The notes: a model not told the origin generated them from the letters alone. DNA of 64,000 bases from Georgenia subflava (GCF_009193155.1 NZ_VUKD01000002.1:310001-374000), one strand, 5' to 3'; counted from the stretch's first letter, positions 15,072-34,029 are shown. A program made the numbers and translations.

Positions 15072-16298
15072 TCAGCCGAGCAGCTCCTGGATCCGCCCGA
15101 CGCCCTCGGCGAGGTCGTCGTCGCCGAGGGCGTAGCTCAGCCGCAGGAAGCCGCTGGGGCCGAACGCCTCGCCCGGCACGACCGCCACCTCGACCTCCTC
15201 GAGGATCAGCGCGGCGAGCTCGGCAGACGTGGTGGGCGTGCGACCGCGGATGGTCCGGCCGAGCACCCCCTCCACGGAGGGGTAGGCGTAGAACGCCCCG
15301 AGCGGCGTCGGGAGCGTCACGCCGTCGATGGCCCGGAGCATGTCCACCATGGTCCGGCGACGACGGTCGAAGGCGGTCCGCATGGCCGCCACCGCGCTGA
15401 GGTCACCGCTCACGGCGGCGATCGCCGCACGCTGGGAGACGTTCGCGACGTTGGAGGTGAGGTGGGACTGCAGGTTCGTGGCGGCCTTGATGACGTCGTT
15501 CGGGCCGATCATCCAGCCCACCCGCCAACCGGTCATCGCGTAGGTCTTCGCGACGCCGTTGAGCACGATCGTGGAGTCGGCGAGCTCGGGCACCGCCTTG
15601 ACGATCGGGGTGAAGGCCGCGTCCTCGTAGACGAGGTGCTCGTAGATCTCGTCGGTGATCACCCAGACGCCGTGCTCGTGCGCCCAGCGTCCGATCGCGG
15701 CGGTCTGCTCGGGTGAGTAGACGGCGCCGGTCGGGTTGGACGGCGAGCAGAACAGCAGCGCCTTGGTCCGCTCGGTGCGGGCGGCCTCGAGCTGCTCCAC
15801 GGTGACCAGGTACTCCTGGTCGGCGCCGGCGAAGACCTCGACGGCGGTCCCGCCGGCCAGGGCGATCGCCTCGGGGTAGGTGGTCCAGTACGGCGCGGGC
15901 AGCAGCACCTCGTCGCCCGGGTCGATGATCGCGGCGAACGCCTGGTAGACGGCCTGCTTGCCACCGTTGGTGACGAGCACGGCGTCGGGGGAGACCTCGT
16001 AGCCGGAGTCACGCAGGGTCTTGGCGGCGATGGCCTCGCGCAGCGCCGGGAGCCCCTTGGCGGGCGTGTACCGGTGGTTCACAGGGTCCTTCGCCGCGGC
16101 GACGGCGGCCTCGACCACGTAGTCGGGCGTCGGGAAGTCCGGCTCGCCGGCCCCGAAGCCGATCACGGGGCGGCCGGCCGCCTTGAGGGCCTTGGCCTTG
16201 GCGTCCACCGCCAGGGTTGCCGACTCGCCGATGGCGGCGAGTCGGGCGGAGACGCGGGACCTGGGTGCGGAAGGGGTAGGTACGCTCACGTCCCCCAT
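15072..16298 (-). CDS. pyridoxal-phosphate aminotransferase, aspartate aminotransferase type
   Basis: The 408-residue class I aminotransferase shows [13 protein letters not shown], the PLP-phosphate region [31 protein letters not shown], the ring-binding Asp216 in [10 protein letters not shown], the Schiff-base Lys251 in [16 protein letters not shown] and a C-terminal Arg in FLRLSYA. It most likely interconverts aspartate/2-oxoglutarate with oxaloacetate/glutamate. ATG 16298 is chosen, with GTG 16289 as an alternative; neither has a good ribosome-binding site. An aminotransferase beside tRNA-Trp-secE-nusG is a familiar Micrococcales arrangement. The frame stays open a further 111 codons upstream through the repeat region. 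Confidence 0.92.
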   Translation of the reverse strand: MGDVSVPTPSAPRSRVSARLAAIGESATLAVDAKAKALKAAGRPVIGFGAGEPDFPTPDYVVEAAVAAAKDPVNHRYTPAKGLPALREAIAAKTLRDSGYEVSPDAVLVTNGGKQAVYQAFAAIIDPGDEVLLPAPYWTTYPEAIALAGGTAVEVFAGADQEYLVTVEQLEAARTERTKALLFCSPSNPTGAVYSPEQTAAIGRWAHEHGVWVITDEIYEHLVYEDAAFTPIVKAVPELADSTIVLNGVAKTYAMTGWRVGWMIGPNDVIKAATNLQSHLTSNVANVSQRAAIAAVSGDLSAVAAMRTAFDRRRRTMVDMLRAIDGVTLPTPLGAFYAYPSVEGVLGRTIRGRTPTTSAELAALILEEVEVAVVPGEAFGPSGFLRLSYALGDDDLAEGVGRIQELLG

Positions 16299-16320
16299 CG
16301 TGGCACGGCCGTGCGGCCGC

Positions 16321-16428
16321 GGTCCTGGGGTGATCGCCCATCGGGCCGGTCCTAGGGTGTTCGCCCATCGGGCCGGTCCTAGGGAGTTCGCCCATCGGGC
16401 CGGTCCTGGGGTGTTCGCCCATCGGGCC
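16321..16428. repeat. 27-bp minisatellite, four copies
   Basis: Four tandem 27-bp units, each starting GGTCCT and ending CGCCCATCGGGCC, run at 16321, 16348, 16375 and 16402. They differ only at two or three positions in the centre. They lie just upstream of the aminotransferase gene in the 389-bp gap before tRNA-Trp. Confidence 0.92.
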
Positions 16429-16459
16429 GATCGCCCCTCGAGCTCGACCGCGTCCGCGA

Positions 16460-16537
16460 CCTCGACGGCGGCACCCTCGACCTCGACGGCCGTACCCTCG
16501 ACGCCGACGGCCGCACCCTCGACGGCGACTGCCGCGC
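16460..16537. repeat. 21-bp degenerate repeat, about 3.5 copies
   Basis: Units resembling CCTCGACCTCGACGGCCGTAC begin at 16475, 16496 and 16517, preceded by a partial copy at 16460. The 21-bp period follows directly on the 27-bp array. Confidence 0.75.
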
Positions 16538-16575
16538 ACCATCGACGGTGTGACGAGGCTCCCGGGGCGGTGAGT

Positions 16576-16605
16576 TCGACCAACGGGGCCGTGACCACGT
16601 ACACT
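16576..16605 (+). promoter_or_regulatory. candidate promoter of tRNA-Trp
   Basis: TCGACC (16576-16581) and TACACT (16600-16605) are separated by 18 bp. The tRNA begins 83 bp downstream, so a precursor leader would be removed. The unit may continue into secE-nusG. Confidence 0.45.
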
Positions 16606-16687
16606 CGACGCCGGTGGTTGACGTCCGCCACGCTGGAGCCTGCCCGCAGAGGGCGGCCGAGGCGCCCGGAGGACGGCTACCGCTGAT

Positions 16688-16763
16688 AGGGCAGTGGCGC
16701 AATTGGTAGCGCACCGGTCTCCAAAACCGGCGGTTGTGGGTTCGAGTCCCTCCTGCCCTGCCA
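16688..16763 (+). tRNA. tRNA-Trp (CCA)
   Basis: The acceptor AGGGCAG (16688-16694) pairs with CTGCCCT (16753-16759), discriminator G, encoded CCA at 16761-16763. The anticodon loop CTCCAAA gives anticodon CCA. Location directly before secE-nusG is the conserved actinobacterial position. Confidence 0.97.
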
Positions 16764-16880
16764 GGACCCGCACCTCCTCCCGGGAGGGGGCGGTCGTCCT
16801 GATGGCTCTGCCGAACGGCGAGCCGGACCCGCCCCGACCAGGGCGGTGTCGGACCTGGCTGAAGACCGAAGGATGGACCT

Positions 16881-17150
16881 GTGAGCGAGTCTGCGAGCGC
16901 GACCTCGGGACGGCCCGAGCGCGCCGCGAGCGCGAACGGCCCGAGCGGCAAGAAGGAGCGCGGCTTCTTCGGGCGCATCGTCCTGTTCGTCCGGCAGGTC
17001 ATCGCCGAGCTCAAGAAGGTCGTGCGCCCCACGCGCAACGAGCTGGTGACCTACTTCTCGGTCGTGCTGGTCTTCGTGCTGGCGATCATGGCGTTCGTCG
17101 GCCTGCTCGACCTGACCTTCGGCCAGCTCGTGCTGTGGATCTTCGGCTGA
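16881..17150 (+). CDS. secE: preprotein translocase subunit SecE
   Basis: This 89-residue protein has a polar N-terminus, then the SecE core FFGRIVLFVRQVIAELKKVVRPTRNEL and a single membrane helix (FSVVLVFVLAIMAFVGLLDL). The actinobacterial SecE has one helix rather than three and clamps SecY in the SecYEG channel. It starts at GTG 16881. The gene order tRNA-Trp-secE-nusG is diagnostic. Confidence 0.97.
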   Translation: MSESASATSGRPERAASANGPSGKKERGFFGRIVLFVRQVIAELKKVVRPTRNELVTYFSVVLVFVLAIMAFVGLLDLTFGQLVLWIFG

Positions 17151-17227
17151 GCGACATGACGCCGTCCGCCCGCCCCACGCTGGCCGACCACCCGGTAGCC
17201 ACCCACTGACCAGAAAGCAGGTCCCCT

Positions 17228-18070
17228 GTGCCTGAGGAGAATCTCGAGCCCACCGACGTCGACGAGACGCCGCTCGAGCCCGCGCAGCCGGAGTCCCCGG
17301 CCGCCGCCGAGGACGCAGACGTCGTCGACGCCGCCGTCGAGCCCGAGACCGCCGCAGAGGAGGCCCCTGCCGCCGAGGCCGGGGAGAGCGGTACCGCCGC
17401 CGAGGAGACCGGTGCGGCCGCCGACGAGGTGGCCGAGGACGAGGTGGCCGAGGACGAGGACCCCGTCGAGACCTTCCGCAAGGAGCTGCGCCTGCTGCCT
17501 GGCGACTGGTACGTGGTGCACACGTACGCGGGCTACGAGAAGCGGGTCAAGACCAACCTCGAGAACCGCATCCAGAGCCTCAACATGGAGGACTACATCT
17601 ACCAGGTGGAAGTCCCCATGGAGGAGGTCGTGGAGATCAAGAACGCCCAGCGCAAGGTGGTCAACCGGGTCCGGGTGCCCGGCTACACGCTCGTGCGGAT
17701 GGACCTCACCGACGAGTCGTGGGGCGCCGTGCGCCACACGCCCGGCGTGACCGGCTTCGTGGGCAACACCCACCAGCCCGTCCCGCTCACCGAGGACGAG
17801 GTCTTCTCGATGCTGGCCCCGACGATCGCGGCCGCCGCGCCGGCCGGTGCGCAGGCGAAGGCCGGCGGTGGCGGCGCCACGGCCGCCGCGCCGATCCAGG
17901 TGGACTTCGAGGTCGGCGAGTCGGTCACCGTCACCGACGGCCCGTTCGAGACGCTGCCCGCCACCATCTCCGAGATCACCCCAGAGAGCCAGAAGCTCAA
18001 GGTGCTCGTCACGATCTTCGGCCGGGAGACCCCGGTCGAGCTGTCGTTCTCCCAGGTCGCCAAGATCTGA
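17228..18070 (+). CDS. nusG: transcription termination/antitermination factor NusG
   Basis: NusG binds RNA polymerase and Rho or S10. The 280-residue form has an acidic Glu/Ala-rich N-terminal extension of about 85 residues. The NGN domain follows ([20 protein letters not shown] ... [16 protein letters not shown] ... TPGVTGFVG), then a Gly/Ala linker and a C-terminal KOW domain ([21 protein letters not shown]). It is longer than the E. coli protein because of the N-terminal extension, usual in actinobacteria. It starts at GTG 17228 after AGAAAGCAGG. Confidence 0.97.
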   Translation: MPEENLEPTDVDETPLEPAQPESPAAAEDADVVDAAVEPETAAEEAPAAEAGESGTAAEETGAAADEVAEDEVAEDEDPVETFRKELRLLPGDWYVVHTYAGYEKRVKTNLENRIQSLNMEDYIYQVEVPMEEVVEIKNAQRKVVNRVRVPGYTLVRMDLTDESWGAVRHTPGVTGFVGNTHQPVPLTEDEVFSMLAPTIAAAAPAGAQAKAGGGGATAAAPIQVDFEVGESVTVTDGPFETLPATISEITPESQKLKVLVTIFGRETPVELSFSQVAKI

Positions 18071-18134
18071 GGGGACGCACCCCGCTCCGCCGGTCTCCCG
18101 GCGGGAACCCAGGAAGAACCGTAAGGACCCGAAC

Positions 18135-18566
18135 ATGCCCCCCAAGAAGAAGGTTGCAGGCCTGATCAAGCTCCAGATCCAGGCCGGCGCCGCGACCCCC
18201 GCGCCGCCGATCGGCCCCGCGCTGGGACAGCACGGCGTCAACATCATGGAGTTCTGCAAGGCCTACAACGCGGCCACCGAGTCGCAGCGCGGCAACGTGA
18301 TCCCGGTGGAGATCACGGTCTACGAAGACCGTTCCTTCACCTTCGTCACCAAGACGCCGCCGGCCGCCGAGATGATCAAGAAGGCCGCCGGTGTGGCCAA
18401 GGGCTCCGGCACCCCGCACACGGTCAAGGTCGCCACGATCAGCCGTGAGCAGGTCCAGGAGATCGCCCGCACCAAGCAGGAAGACCTCAACGCCAACGAC
18501 CTCGAGGCCGCCGAGAAGATCATCGCCGGCACCGCCCGCTCCATGGGCATCACGGTCGAGGGCTGA
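18135..18566 (+). CDS. rplK: 50S ribosomal protein L11
   Basis: This 143-residue protein has the L11 N-terminal domain ([21 protein letters not shown]) and the rRNA-binding C-terminal domain ([22 protein letters not shown]). It forms the GTPase-associated centre with 23S rRNA, the thiostrepton target. ATG 18135 is chosen as the family start ([14 protein letters not shown]). It is followed by rplA after 83 bp. Confidence 0.98.
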
Positions 18567-18649
18567 CCGACACATCCGACAGGCACCTCACGGTGCCAGT
18601 GGCAGGGTCCGCGCGGACCCGCAGACCACGACTGCATCAGGAGAAGCAG

Positions 18650-19366
18650 ATGGCAACGCGCAGCAAGAACTACCGCAAGGCCGCCGAGAAGGTTCACGAC
18701 GGCGAGCTCTACGCCCCCCTCCAGGCCGTGCGCCTGGCCAAGGAGGGTGCGACCACCAAGTTCGACTCCACCGTCGAGGTCGTCTTCCGCCTCGGCGTCG
18801 ACCCCCGCAAGGCAGACCAGATGGTGCGCGGCACCGTCAACCTGCCCCACGGCACCGGCAAGACCGCTCGGGTCCTGGTCTTCGCCGTCGGTGACCGCGC
18901 CACCCAGGCCATCGAGGCCGGCGCGGACGAGGTCGGTGGCGACGAGCTGATCGAGAAGGTCGCGGCCGGGTACACCGACTTCGACGCCGCCGTGGCGACC
19001 CCCGACCTCATGGGCAAGGTCGGCCGCCTCGGCCGCGTGCTCGGTCCCCGCGGGCTCATGCCGAACCCGAAGACCGGCACCGTGACGATGGACGTGGCCA
19101 AGGCGGTCAACGACATCAAGGGCGGCCGGATCGAGTTCCGGGTCGACAAGCACTCGAACCTGCACTTCATCATCGGCAAGGCCAGCTTCGACGAGAAGCA
19201 GCTCTTGGAGAACTACGCCGCCGCCCAGGAGGAGATCCTGCGCCTGAAGCCGGCCAGCTCCAAGGGCCGCTACATCACCAAGGCGACCATGACGACGACG
19301 ATGGGCCCCGGCATCCCGCTGGACGCCACCAAGACGCGCAACCTCGTCTCCGAGGACGCGTCCTGA
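18650..19366 (+). CDS. rplA: 50S ribosomal protein L1
   Basis: The 238-residue L1 has the expected [11 protein letters not shown] start, [20 protein letters not shown], and the signature [16 protein letters not shown] with [14 protein letters not shown]1 forms the mobile stalk at the E site and usually represses its own rplK-rplA unit. It starts at ATG 18650 after AGGAGAAGCAG. A strong hairpin terminator follows. Confidence 0.98.
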   Translation: MATRSKNYRKAAEKVHDGELYAPLQAVRLAKEGATTKFDSTVEVVFRLGVDPRKADQMVRGTVNLPHGTGKTARVLVFAVGDRATQAIEAGADEVGGDELIEKVAAGYTDFDAAVATPDLMGKVGRLGRVLGPRGLMPNPKTGTVTMDVAKAVNDIKGGRIEFRVDKHSNLHFIIGKASFDEKQLLENYAAAQEEILRLKPASSKGRYITKATMTTTMGPGIPLDATKTRNLVSEDAS

Positions 19367-19384
19367 CGCACCGCTGAACCACCG

Positions 19385-19423
19385 CGCCGGCCCGGCCCTC
19401 CAGCAGGAGGTGCCGGGCCGGCG
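19385..19423 (+). terminator. terminator after rplKA
   Basis: CGCCGGCCCGGC (19385-19396) pairs with GCCGGGCCGGCG (19412-19423), and the loop can extend the stem (CCTC/GAGG). It separates rplK-rplA from the rplJ-rplL unit. Confidence 0.75.
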
Positions 19424-19501
19424 TCGATCTGGCGGCGGACGGCGTGCCCGCGTCGTTCAGCGGCGTGTGGGCAACGACACGTCTGTGCAGCGGTCGGCAC
19501 G

Positions 19502-19531
19502 TTGCCCGCCCGCGTCGCGACCGTGTAGCGT
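19502..19531 (+). promoter_or_regulatory. candidate rplJL promoter
   Basis: TTGCCC (19502-19507) and TAGCGT (19526-19531) are separated by 18 bp. Transcription would begin about 180 bp before rplJ, at the start of the L10 leader. Confidence 0.55.
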
Positions 19532-19537
19532 GTCCTT

Positions 19538-19672
19538 CGCCAAAGACCGCCGGTCGCCCGTCTGCCAGACGGGGCCAAGTCCGCAGCAGCGGAGCCAGCG
19601 CAGGTGAGATACGAGCTTTCAGCCCTTCGTGGTTCACGAGCCCCGTGCCTTCCTGCGCACGGGGCTCTTTCT
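19538..19672 (+). ncRNA. ribosomal protein L10 leader
   Basis: The leader has the features of the L10 autoregulatory RNA: CCAAAGACCGCCGGTCG near its start, the internal GCGCAGGTGAGATACGAGC junction, and a final 11-bp hairpin. That hairpin is GAGCCCCGTGC (19638-19648) with GCACGGGGCTC (19657-19667), followed by TTTCT. In this class the L10-(L12)4 complex binds the leader to control rplJL expression. The terminal hairpin looks like an attenuator. The exact boundaries are approximate. Confidence 0.75.
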
Positions 19673-19716
19673 GTGCCCGGACCCACCGACCGAGCGTCAC
19701 TACCGGAAGGAGGGCC

Positions 19717-20238
19717 ATGGCGAGGCCTGACAAGGCGGCAGCGGTTGCCGAGCTCGCGGAGCAGTTCCGCGGGTCGAGCGCCGTCCTGCTGACCGAGTAC
19801 CGCGGACTCAGCGTCGCCCAGCTCAAGCAGCTGCGCCGCTCGCTCGCCGGTACCGCTGACTACGCCGTGGTGAAGAACACGCTGACGGCCATCGCGGCGA
19901 AGGAGGCCGGCCTCGACAACCTCGAGGACGAGCTCACCGGACCCACCGCGATCGCGTTCGTGACCGGGGAACCGGTGGACGCGGCCAAGTCGCTGCGTGA
20001 CTTCGCCAAGGCGAACCCTCAGCTCGTGATCAAGGGTGGGGTCCTGGAGGGCAACAAGCTCTCCGGCGAGGACGTCACCAAGCTCGCCGAGCTCGAGTCC
20101 CGCGACGTGCTGCTGGGCAAGGCGGCCGGAGCGTTCAAGGCTGCGCTGTTCCAGGCCGCCTACCTCTTCACCGCACCGGCCACCCAGGCCGCGCGCACCA
20201 TCGAGGCCCTGCGCGAGAAGCAGGCCGCCGAGGCCTGA
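19717..20238 (+). CDS. rplJ: 50S ribosomal protein L10
   Basis: The 173-residue L10 anchors L7/L12 dimers to the ribosomal stalk. It matches the family at [53 protein letters not shown] and the helical L12-binding C-terminus. ATG 19717 follows GGAAGGAGGGCC. The upstream leader RNA indicates autoregulation. Confidence 0.98.
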   Translation: MARPDKAAAVAELAEQFRGSSAVLLTEYRGLSVAQLKQLRRSLAGTADYAVVKNTLTAIAAKEAGLDNLEDELTGPTAIAFVTGEPVDAAKSLRDFAKANPQLVIKGGVLEGNKLSGEDVTKLAELESRDVLLGKAAGAFKAALFQAAYLFTAPATQAARTIEALREKQAAEA

Positions 20239-20319
20239 TCCCGCCCCGGGACCGGCCACGGCACGCATCACCCCCACCCTCTGCTCGCGTAGCAGGACAA
20301 CCAGGAAGGAACGCCAACC

Positions 20320-20712
20320 ATGGCGAAGCTCAGCACTGACGAGCTCATCGAGGCTTTCAAGGAGCTCACCCTCATCGAGCTCTCCGAGTTCGTGAAGCAG
20401 TTCGAGGAGACCTTCGAGGTCACCGCCGCCGCCCCCGTCGCCGTTGCCGCTGCCGGTGCTCCGGCCGCCGGTGGTGGCGCCGCCGAGGAGGCCGAGGAGA
20501 AGACCGAGTTCGACGTCGTCCTCGAGTCGGTCGGCGACAAGAAGATCCAGGTCATCAAGGAGGTGCGCGCCCTGACCTCCCTCGGCCTGAAGGAGGCCAA
20601 GGACCTCGTCGACGGCGCTCCGAAGCCCGTCCTGGAGGGCGTGGCCAAGGACGCGGCCGACAAGGCCAAGGAGGCCCTCGAGGGCGCCGGCGCCACCGTC
20701 ACCCTCAAGTGA
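20320..20712 (+). CDS. rplL: 50S ribosomal protein L7/L12
   Basis: The 130-residue stalk protein has an N-terminal dimerisation helix ([22 protein letters not shown]), an Ala/Gly hinge (about 45-60) and the C-terminal factor-binding domain ([35 protein letters not shown] in shortened form), with conserved [11 protein letters not shown]. It recruits translational GTPases. ATG 20320 follows AGGAAGGAACGCCAACC. Confidence 0.98.
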   Translation: MAKLSTDELIEAFKELTLIELSEFVKQFEETFEVTAAAPVAVAAAGAPAAGGGAAEEAEEKTEFDVVLESVGDKKIQVIKEVRALTSLGLKEAKDLVDGAPKPVLEGVAKDAADKAKEALEGAGATVTLK

Positions 20713-20781
20713 CCGCCCGCCGGCCCCGCACGGACGCCCAGGCGCCCGCCGGGAGCCGGTAAGCAGCACAGCTCGAGGACG

Positions 20782-20811
20782 AGGCCCGCACCACTCAGGT
20801 GGTGCGGGCCT
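20782..20811 (+). terminator. terminator after rplJL
   Basis: AGGCCCGCACCAC (20782-20794) pairs perfectly with GTGGTGCGGGCCT (20799-20811) around a TCAG tetraloop, followed by CGTTCG. The 13-bp stem makes this one of the clearest terminators in the window. Confidence 0.88.
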
Positions 20812-20833
20812 CGTTCGACGCATGACTGCCCGC

Positions 20834-20862
20834 TGGACCTTGCACCGATCTGCGGGTATGCT
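20834..20862 (+). promoter_or_regulatory. candidate rpoBC promoter
   Basis: TGGACC (20834-20839) and TATGCT (20857-20862) are separated by 17 bp. They lie between the rplL terminator and rpoB, giving an 85-bp leader. Confidence 0.6.
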
Positions 20863-20952
20863 GACGCTTTGCGCTGACTTCTGCCTGTCGACAGGCCCCA
20901 CCGCCCCAGGTATCAGTGCAGTGTGCATTCCAATCGCAGGGAAGGACCCCCT

Positions 20953-24462
<3,510 letters not shown>

Positions 24463-24487
24463 GCCCGAGGGGGTCCGCCGTGGCGGT

Positions 24488-24517
24488 GTCGCCGAGCGAG
24501 AGAACACGCTCGGCGAC
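24488..24517 (+). other. hairpin in the rpoB-rpoC spacer
   Basis: GTCGCCGAGC (24488-24497) pairs with GCTCGGCGAC (24508-24517) around a 10-base AG-rich loop. There is no T-tract and rpoC follows, so an RNA-processing or stability role is more likely than termination. Confidence 0.5.
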
Positions 24518-24593
24518 GCCCCCGGCGCCACCAGCCCCACCGGCGCCCAACCTCAAGCTGTACACGGTGTTCTACCGGAGGAAGTAGGAACCC

Positions 24594-28484
<3,891 letters not shown>

Positions 28485-28496
28485 CCACACGCTGAG

Positions 28497-28539
28497 CGCG
28501 GCGGGGCCGAGAGGCGAGCAGCCTCCCGGCCCCGCCGCG
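28497..28539 (+). terminator. terminator after rpoBC
   Basis: CGCGGCGGGGCC (28497-28508) pairs with GGCCCCGCCGCG (28528-28539), and an inner GAGGC/GCCTC stem extends it. No T-tract follows. It begins 12 bp after the rpoC stop. Confidence 0.78.
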
Positions 28540-28600
28540 TGTCCGGACGAGGTGCGCGCCCTGAGGTGGCGCACACCACGCCCCACCCCTGTCCCATGCT

Positions 28601-28630
28601 TTGACGCAGGAAACCGCCGCAGAGTACGCT
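28601..28630 (+). promoter_or_regulatory. strong candidate promoter of the str operon
   Basis: TTGACG (28601-28606) and TACGCT (28625-28630) are separated by 18 bp. The transcript would have a leader of about 275 bases before rpsL. The rest of the 429-bp gap 28485-28913 holds only the rpoC terminator and this leader, with no gene seen. Confidence 0.7.
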
Positions 28631-28913
28631 GGTCGGCGGTGCCCGCGACTATCGGGCTCTCGTGCGTGCCTCTCGCGCCGGTGGGTGACCACCGTGGCGG
28701 AGCCGGGGCGCAACGGCGTCACCCGCCCAGTAGCAGCCAGTCACTCCACGCCTTACGGTGGCAGACCAGGCCGCACGGAAGCTGGTCGACACGCCCGACA
28801 ACGGGGGCAGGGGAGCGAGCCAGGACGGACCGATCAGGTCCGTGCCGGTCGACCCCGTGGTCGGGCGAGCAGAGCAACATCGACACAGCTAAGTACTTCG
28901 AGACGGAGATGTA

Positions 28914-29288
28914 GTGCCCACGATTCAGCAGCTGGTCCGCAAGGGCCGTAGCGTCAAGGTCGGGACCTCCAAGACGCCGGCCCTCAAGGGCAGCCCGCAG
29001 CGTCGCGGTGTGTGCACCCGCGTGTACACCACGACCCCGAAGAAGCCGAACTCGGCTCTTCGGAAGGTCGCCCGCGTGCGCCTGTCCTCCGGCATCGAGG
29101 TCACCGCGTACATCCCCGGCGTCGGCCACAACCTCCAGGAGCACTCGATCGTGCTCGTGCGCGGCGGTCGTGTGAAGGACCTGCCCGGTGTCCGTTACAA
29201 GATCGTCCGCGGCGCGCTCGACACCCAGGGTGTCCGGGGCCGCCAGCAGGCTCGCAGCCGCTACGGCGCGAAGAAGGAGAAGAAGTAA
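28914..29288 (+). CDS. rpsL: 30S ribosomal protein S12
   Basis: The 124-residue S12 has [12 protein letters not shown], the decoding loop [16 protein letters not shown] with the Lys43-equivalent, and [25 protein letters not shown] with the Lys88-equivalent, so it is the streptomycin-sensitive form. It starts at GTG 28914 and its TAA overlaps the rpsG ATG by one base (TAATG). Confidence 0.98.
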   Translation: MPTIQQLVRKGRSVKVGTSKTPALKGSPQRRGVCTRVYTTTPKKPNSALRKVARVRLSSGIEVTAYIPGVGHNLQEHSIVLVRGGRVKDLPGVRYKIVRGALDTQGVRGRQQARSRYGAKKEKK

Positions 29289-29758
29289 TGCCTCGTAAGG
29301 GCCCCGCCCCGAAGCGTCCGCTCGTCGTCGACCCGGTCTACGGCTCCCCGGTCGTGACCCAGCTGGTCAACCGCGTGCTCCAGGACGGCAAGAAGTCCAC
29401 CGCCGAGCGCATCGTCTACGGCGCCCTCGAGGGTGTCCGCGACAAGACCGACTCCGACCCCGCCGTCGTCCTCAAGCGGGCCCTGGAGAACGTGCGTCCG
29501 TCCCTCGAGGTGCGTTCGCGCCGCGTCGGTGGCGCCACCTACCAGGTGCCCGTCGAGGTCCGCCCGGTCCGTCAGACCACCCTCGCCCTGCGCTGGCTGG
29601 TCGACTACGCCCGGTCGCGCCGCGAGAAGACGATGACCGAGCGTCTGATGAACGAGATCCTCGACGCCTCCAACGGCCTCGGCGCCGCTGTGAAGCGCCG
29701 CGAGGACACGCACAAGATGGCCGAGTCCAACAAGGCCTTCGCGCACTACCGCTGGTAG
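29288..29758 (+). CDS. rpsG: 30S ribosomal protein S7
   Basis: The 156-residue S7 nucleates the 30S head by binding the 3' domain of 16S rRNA. It shows [58 protein letters not shown] and the C-terminal [15 protein letters not shown]. The ATG overlaps the rpsL stop, so translation is coupled. Confidence 0.98.
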   Translation: MPRKGPAPKRPLVVDPVYGSPVVTQLVNRVLQDGKKSTAERIVYGALEGVRDKTDSDPAVVLKRALENVRPSLEVRSRRVGGATYQVPVEVRPVRQTTLALRWLVDYARSRREKTMTERLMNEILDASNGLGAAVKRREDTHKMAESNKAFAHYRW

Positions 29759-29770
29759 TCCCGGGCCCCC

Positions 29771-29795
29771 GCGCCGCCGGTGATCCCGGCGGCGC
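29771..29795 (+). other. hairpin in the rpsG-fusA spacer
   Basis: GCGCCGCCGG (29771-29780) pairs with CCGGCGGCGC (29786-29795) around TGATC. It is a possible partial terminator or processing site within the str operon. Confidence 0.55.
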
Positions 29796-29837
29796 GCACC
29801 CCGTCCTCACGACCGACCCGACCGAAGAGAGCCTCAC

Positions 29838-31940
<2,103 letters not shown>

Positions 31941-32063
31941 GTCCCACAGGTCGACCCAGCAAGAAACCCATAACCGACCCGTAGGATCCGCACCGCCCGG
32001 GCAGGGGCCGCCAAGCACCTGCCAGAGCTGTGAGACAACTACCCAAGTCCCAGGAGGACCACA

Positions 32064-33257
32064 GTGGCGAAGGCCAAGTTCGAGCGGACCAAGCCGCACG
32101 TCAACATCGGCACCATCGGTCACGTCGACCACGGCAAGACGACGCTGACCGCTGCCATCTCGAAGGTGCTGGCCGACCAGTACCCCGACCTGAACACGTT
32201 CACGCCGTTCGACCAGGTCGACAACGCTCCCGAGGAGCGTCAGCGCGGCATCACGATCAACGTGTCCCACGTCGAGTACCAGACCGAGAAGCGCCACTAC
32301 GCGCACGTTGACGCGCCCGGTCACGCCGACTACATCAAGAACATGATCACCGGTGCCGCCCAGATGGACGGCGCGATCCTGGTGGTCGCGGCGACCGACG
32401 GCCCGATGGCCCAGACCCGTGAGCACGTGCTGCTCGCCCGCCAGGTGGGCGTGCCCTACCTGCTGGTCGCGCTGAACAAGTCCGACATGGTCGACGACGA
32501 GGAGATCCTCGAGCTCGTCGAGATGGAGGTCCGTGAGCTGCTGTCGAGCCAGGAGTTCCCCGGCGACGACGCGCCCGTGGTCCGCGTGTCCGCTCTCAAG
32601 GCCCTCGAGGGCGACGAGAAGTGGGTCAAGTCCGTCCAGGACCTCATGCAGGCCGTCGACGAGAACGTCCCGGACCCCGTCCGCGACATCGACAAGCCGT
32701 TCCTCATGCCGATCGAGGACGTCTTCACGATCACCGGGCGCGGCACCGTCGTCACCGGTCGCGTGGAGCGCGGTCAGCTCAAGGTGAACGAGGAGGTCGA
32801 GATCGTCGGCATCAAGGAGCACAAGCAGACGACGACCGTCACCGGCATCGAGATGTTCCGCAAGCTGCTCGACACCGCAGACGCCGGCGAGAACGTCGGT
32901 CTGCTGCTGCGCGGCACCAAGCGCGAGGACGTCGAGCGCGGCCAGGTCGTCTGCAAGCCGGGCTCGATCACCCCGCACACGAACTTCGAGGGTCAGGTCT
33001 ACATCCTGGCCAAGGACGAGGGCGGGCGTCACAACCCGTTCTACTCGAACTACCGCCCGCAGTTCTACTTCCGCACCACCGACGTCACCGGCGTCATCAC
33101 GCTGCCCGAGGGCACCGAGATGGTCATGCCCGGCGACAACACCGAGATGTCGGTCGAGCTGATCCAGCCGATCGCCATGGAGGAGGGCCTCGGCTTCGCC
33201 ATCCGTGAGGGTGGCCGCACCGTTGGCTCGGGCCGGGTCACCAAGATCGTCAAGTGA
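32064..33257 (+). CDS. tuf: elongation factor Tu
   Basis: The 397-residue EF-Tu carries aminoacyl-tRNA to the ribosome. Motifs are G1 [15 protein letters not shown]2 [16 protein letters not shown]3 [12 protein letters not shown] and G4 NKSDMVDD, with domain II and III ([13 protein letters not shown], ... [21 protein letters not shown]). GTG 32064 follows AGGAGGACCACA. It is the only tuf in the window and is closed by a strong terminator. Confidence 0.99.
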   Translation: MAKAKFERTKPHVNIGTIGHVDHGKTTLTAAISKVLADQYPDLNTFTPFDQVDNAPEERQRGITINVSHVEYQTEKRHYAHVDAPGHADYIKNMITGAAQMDGAILVVAATDGPMAQTREHVLLARQVGVPYLLVALNKSDMVDDEEILELVEMEVRELLSSQEFPGDDAPVVRVSALKALEGDEKWVKSVQDLMQAVDENVPDPVRDIDKPFLMPIEDVFTITGRGTVVTGRVERGQLKVNEEVEIVGIKEHKQTTTVTGIEMFRKLLDTADAGENVGLLLRGTKREDVERGQVVCKPGSITPHTNFEGQVYILAKDEGGRHNPFYSNYRPQFYFRTTDVTGVITLPEGTEMVMPGDNTEMSVELIQPIAMEEGLGFAIREGGRTVGSGRVTKIVK

Positions 33258-33332
33258 TCCACCGCCGGATCTGATCCGGCACCCGCGGGGGAGACCCCGA
33301 CGCCGGCACACGGCCGGCACCGCAGGACCAGA

Positions 33333-33362
33333 GGGCCCGGCAGCTGCACAGCTGCCGGGCCC
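33333..33362 (+). terminator. terminator after tuf
   Basis: GGGCCCGGCAGCT (33333-33345) pairs perfectly with AGCTGCCGGGCCC (33350-33362) around GCAC, followed by TTCT. It ends the str operon. Confidence 0.9.
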
Positions 33363-33471
33363 TTCTGCGTCCCACCGGGACGGCCCCAGCGAGGTCGCCG
33401 AACACCGCCGTGTCGGTGCCCGCACGTCGGCCGCGCAGCCGTACCCACACCTGCACCCACCGCGGGCTTCT

Positions 33472-33687
33472 GCCGAGCGGCACGTTCGGCACCGTTGCAG
33501 ATGCCGTCGACGAGCCGGAAGGTGTCCCTCGGCGTCGGGTTCCGCCGAGTGGCACCTTCCGCACCGCTGCGGATGCCGTCGACCAGCCGGAACGTGTCGC
33601 TCGGCGTCGAGTTCCGCCGAGTGGCACCTTTGGCACCGTTGGGGGCGCCATCGACCAGCCGGAAGGTGTCGCTCGACGACGAGGCAG
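33472..33687. repeat. 72-bp tandem repeat, three copies
   Basis: Three units begin with GCCGAG(C/T)GGCAC at 33472, 33544 and 33616 with an exact 72-bp period. Each contains GCACCG(T/C)TG, a CATCGAC/CGTCGAC core followed by AGCCGGAA(G/C)GTGTC, and ends near GTTCCG. The array fills the middle of the 956-bp gap between tuf and rpsJ. The period is a multiple of three and frames are open on both strands, but no start site or homologous protein is recognised, so I treat it as non-coding. Confidence 0.92.
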
Positions 33688-34029
33688 CCGTGTGTGCCGG
33701 CGCAGGTGATGGGGCGGAACAGTGGTTCGGCGAGAGGTTCGCGGGGGAGCGGACCGTCGAGGGTGTGGGAACGGACCGCGACGGCGTGGGAGACGAACCG
33801 TCGGGGGCGTGGGGGGAGCGGGCCGTCAGCCACGGTGGGAGGGCTCGGCCGCGGTGGGCAGGCTCACAGGCGCGTGCACCGGCTGGGGGTCGCGGGCCGC
33901 GCGGCCCGGCTGGTAATGTTGCGGAGCCGGGTTGCGCGCACGTGCACCTGTCGGAGAAGTGATCCACTCCTCACCGCGGGGAGCAGGACCTGATTGGCCA
34001 AGCGGCCGGTCGCTCTGGCAGACTATTCC

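Noticed and set aside
16321-16537. Possible CRISPR array (also considered at 33472, 52408 and 662)
   Set aside because: The units are head-to-tail without unique spacers and no cas genes are nearby, so these are tandem repeats.
20923-20952. Upstream GTG start for rpoB
   Set aside because: It would place the GGGAAGGA ribosome-binding site inside the gene and add ten residues unlike relatives. TTG 20953 fits better.
33065-33967. A 300-codon minus-strand frame spanning the 72-bp repeats
   Set aside because: It runs into the antisense of tuf, has no ribosome-binding site and its repeats are equally open in other frames. A coding role is not supported.
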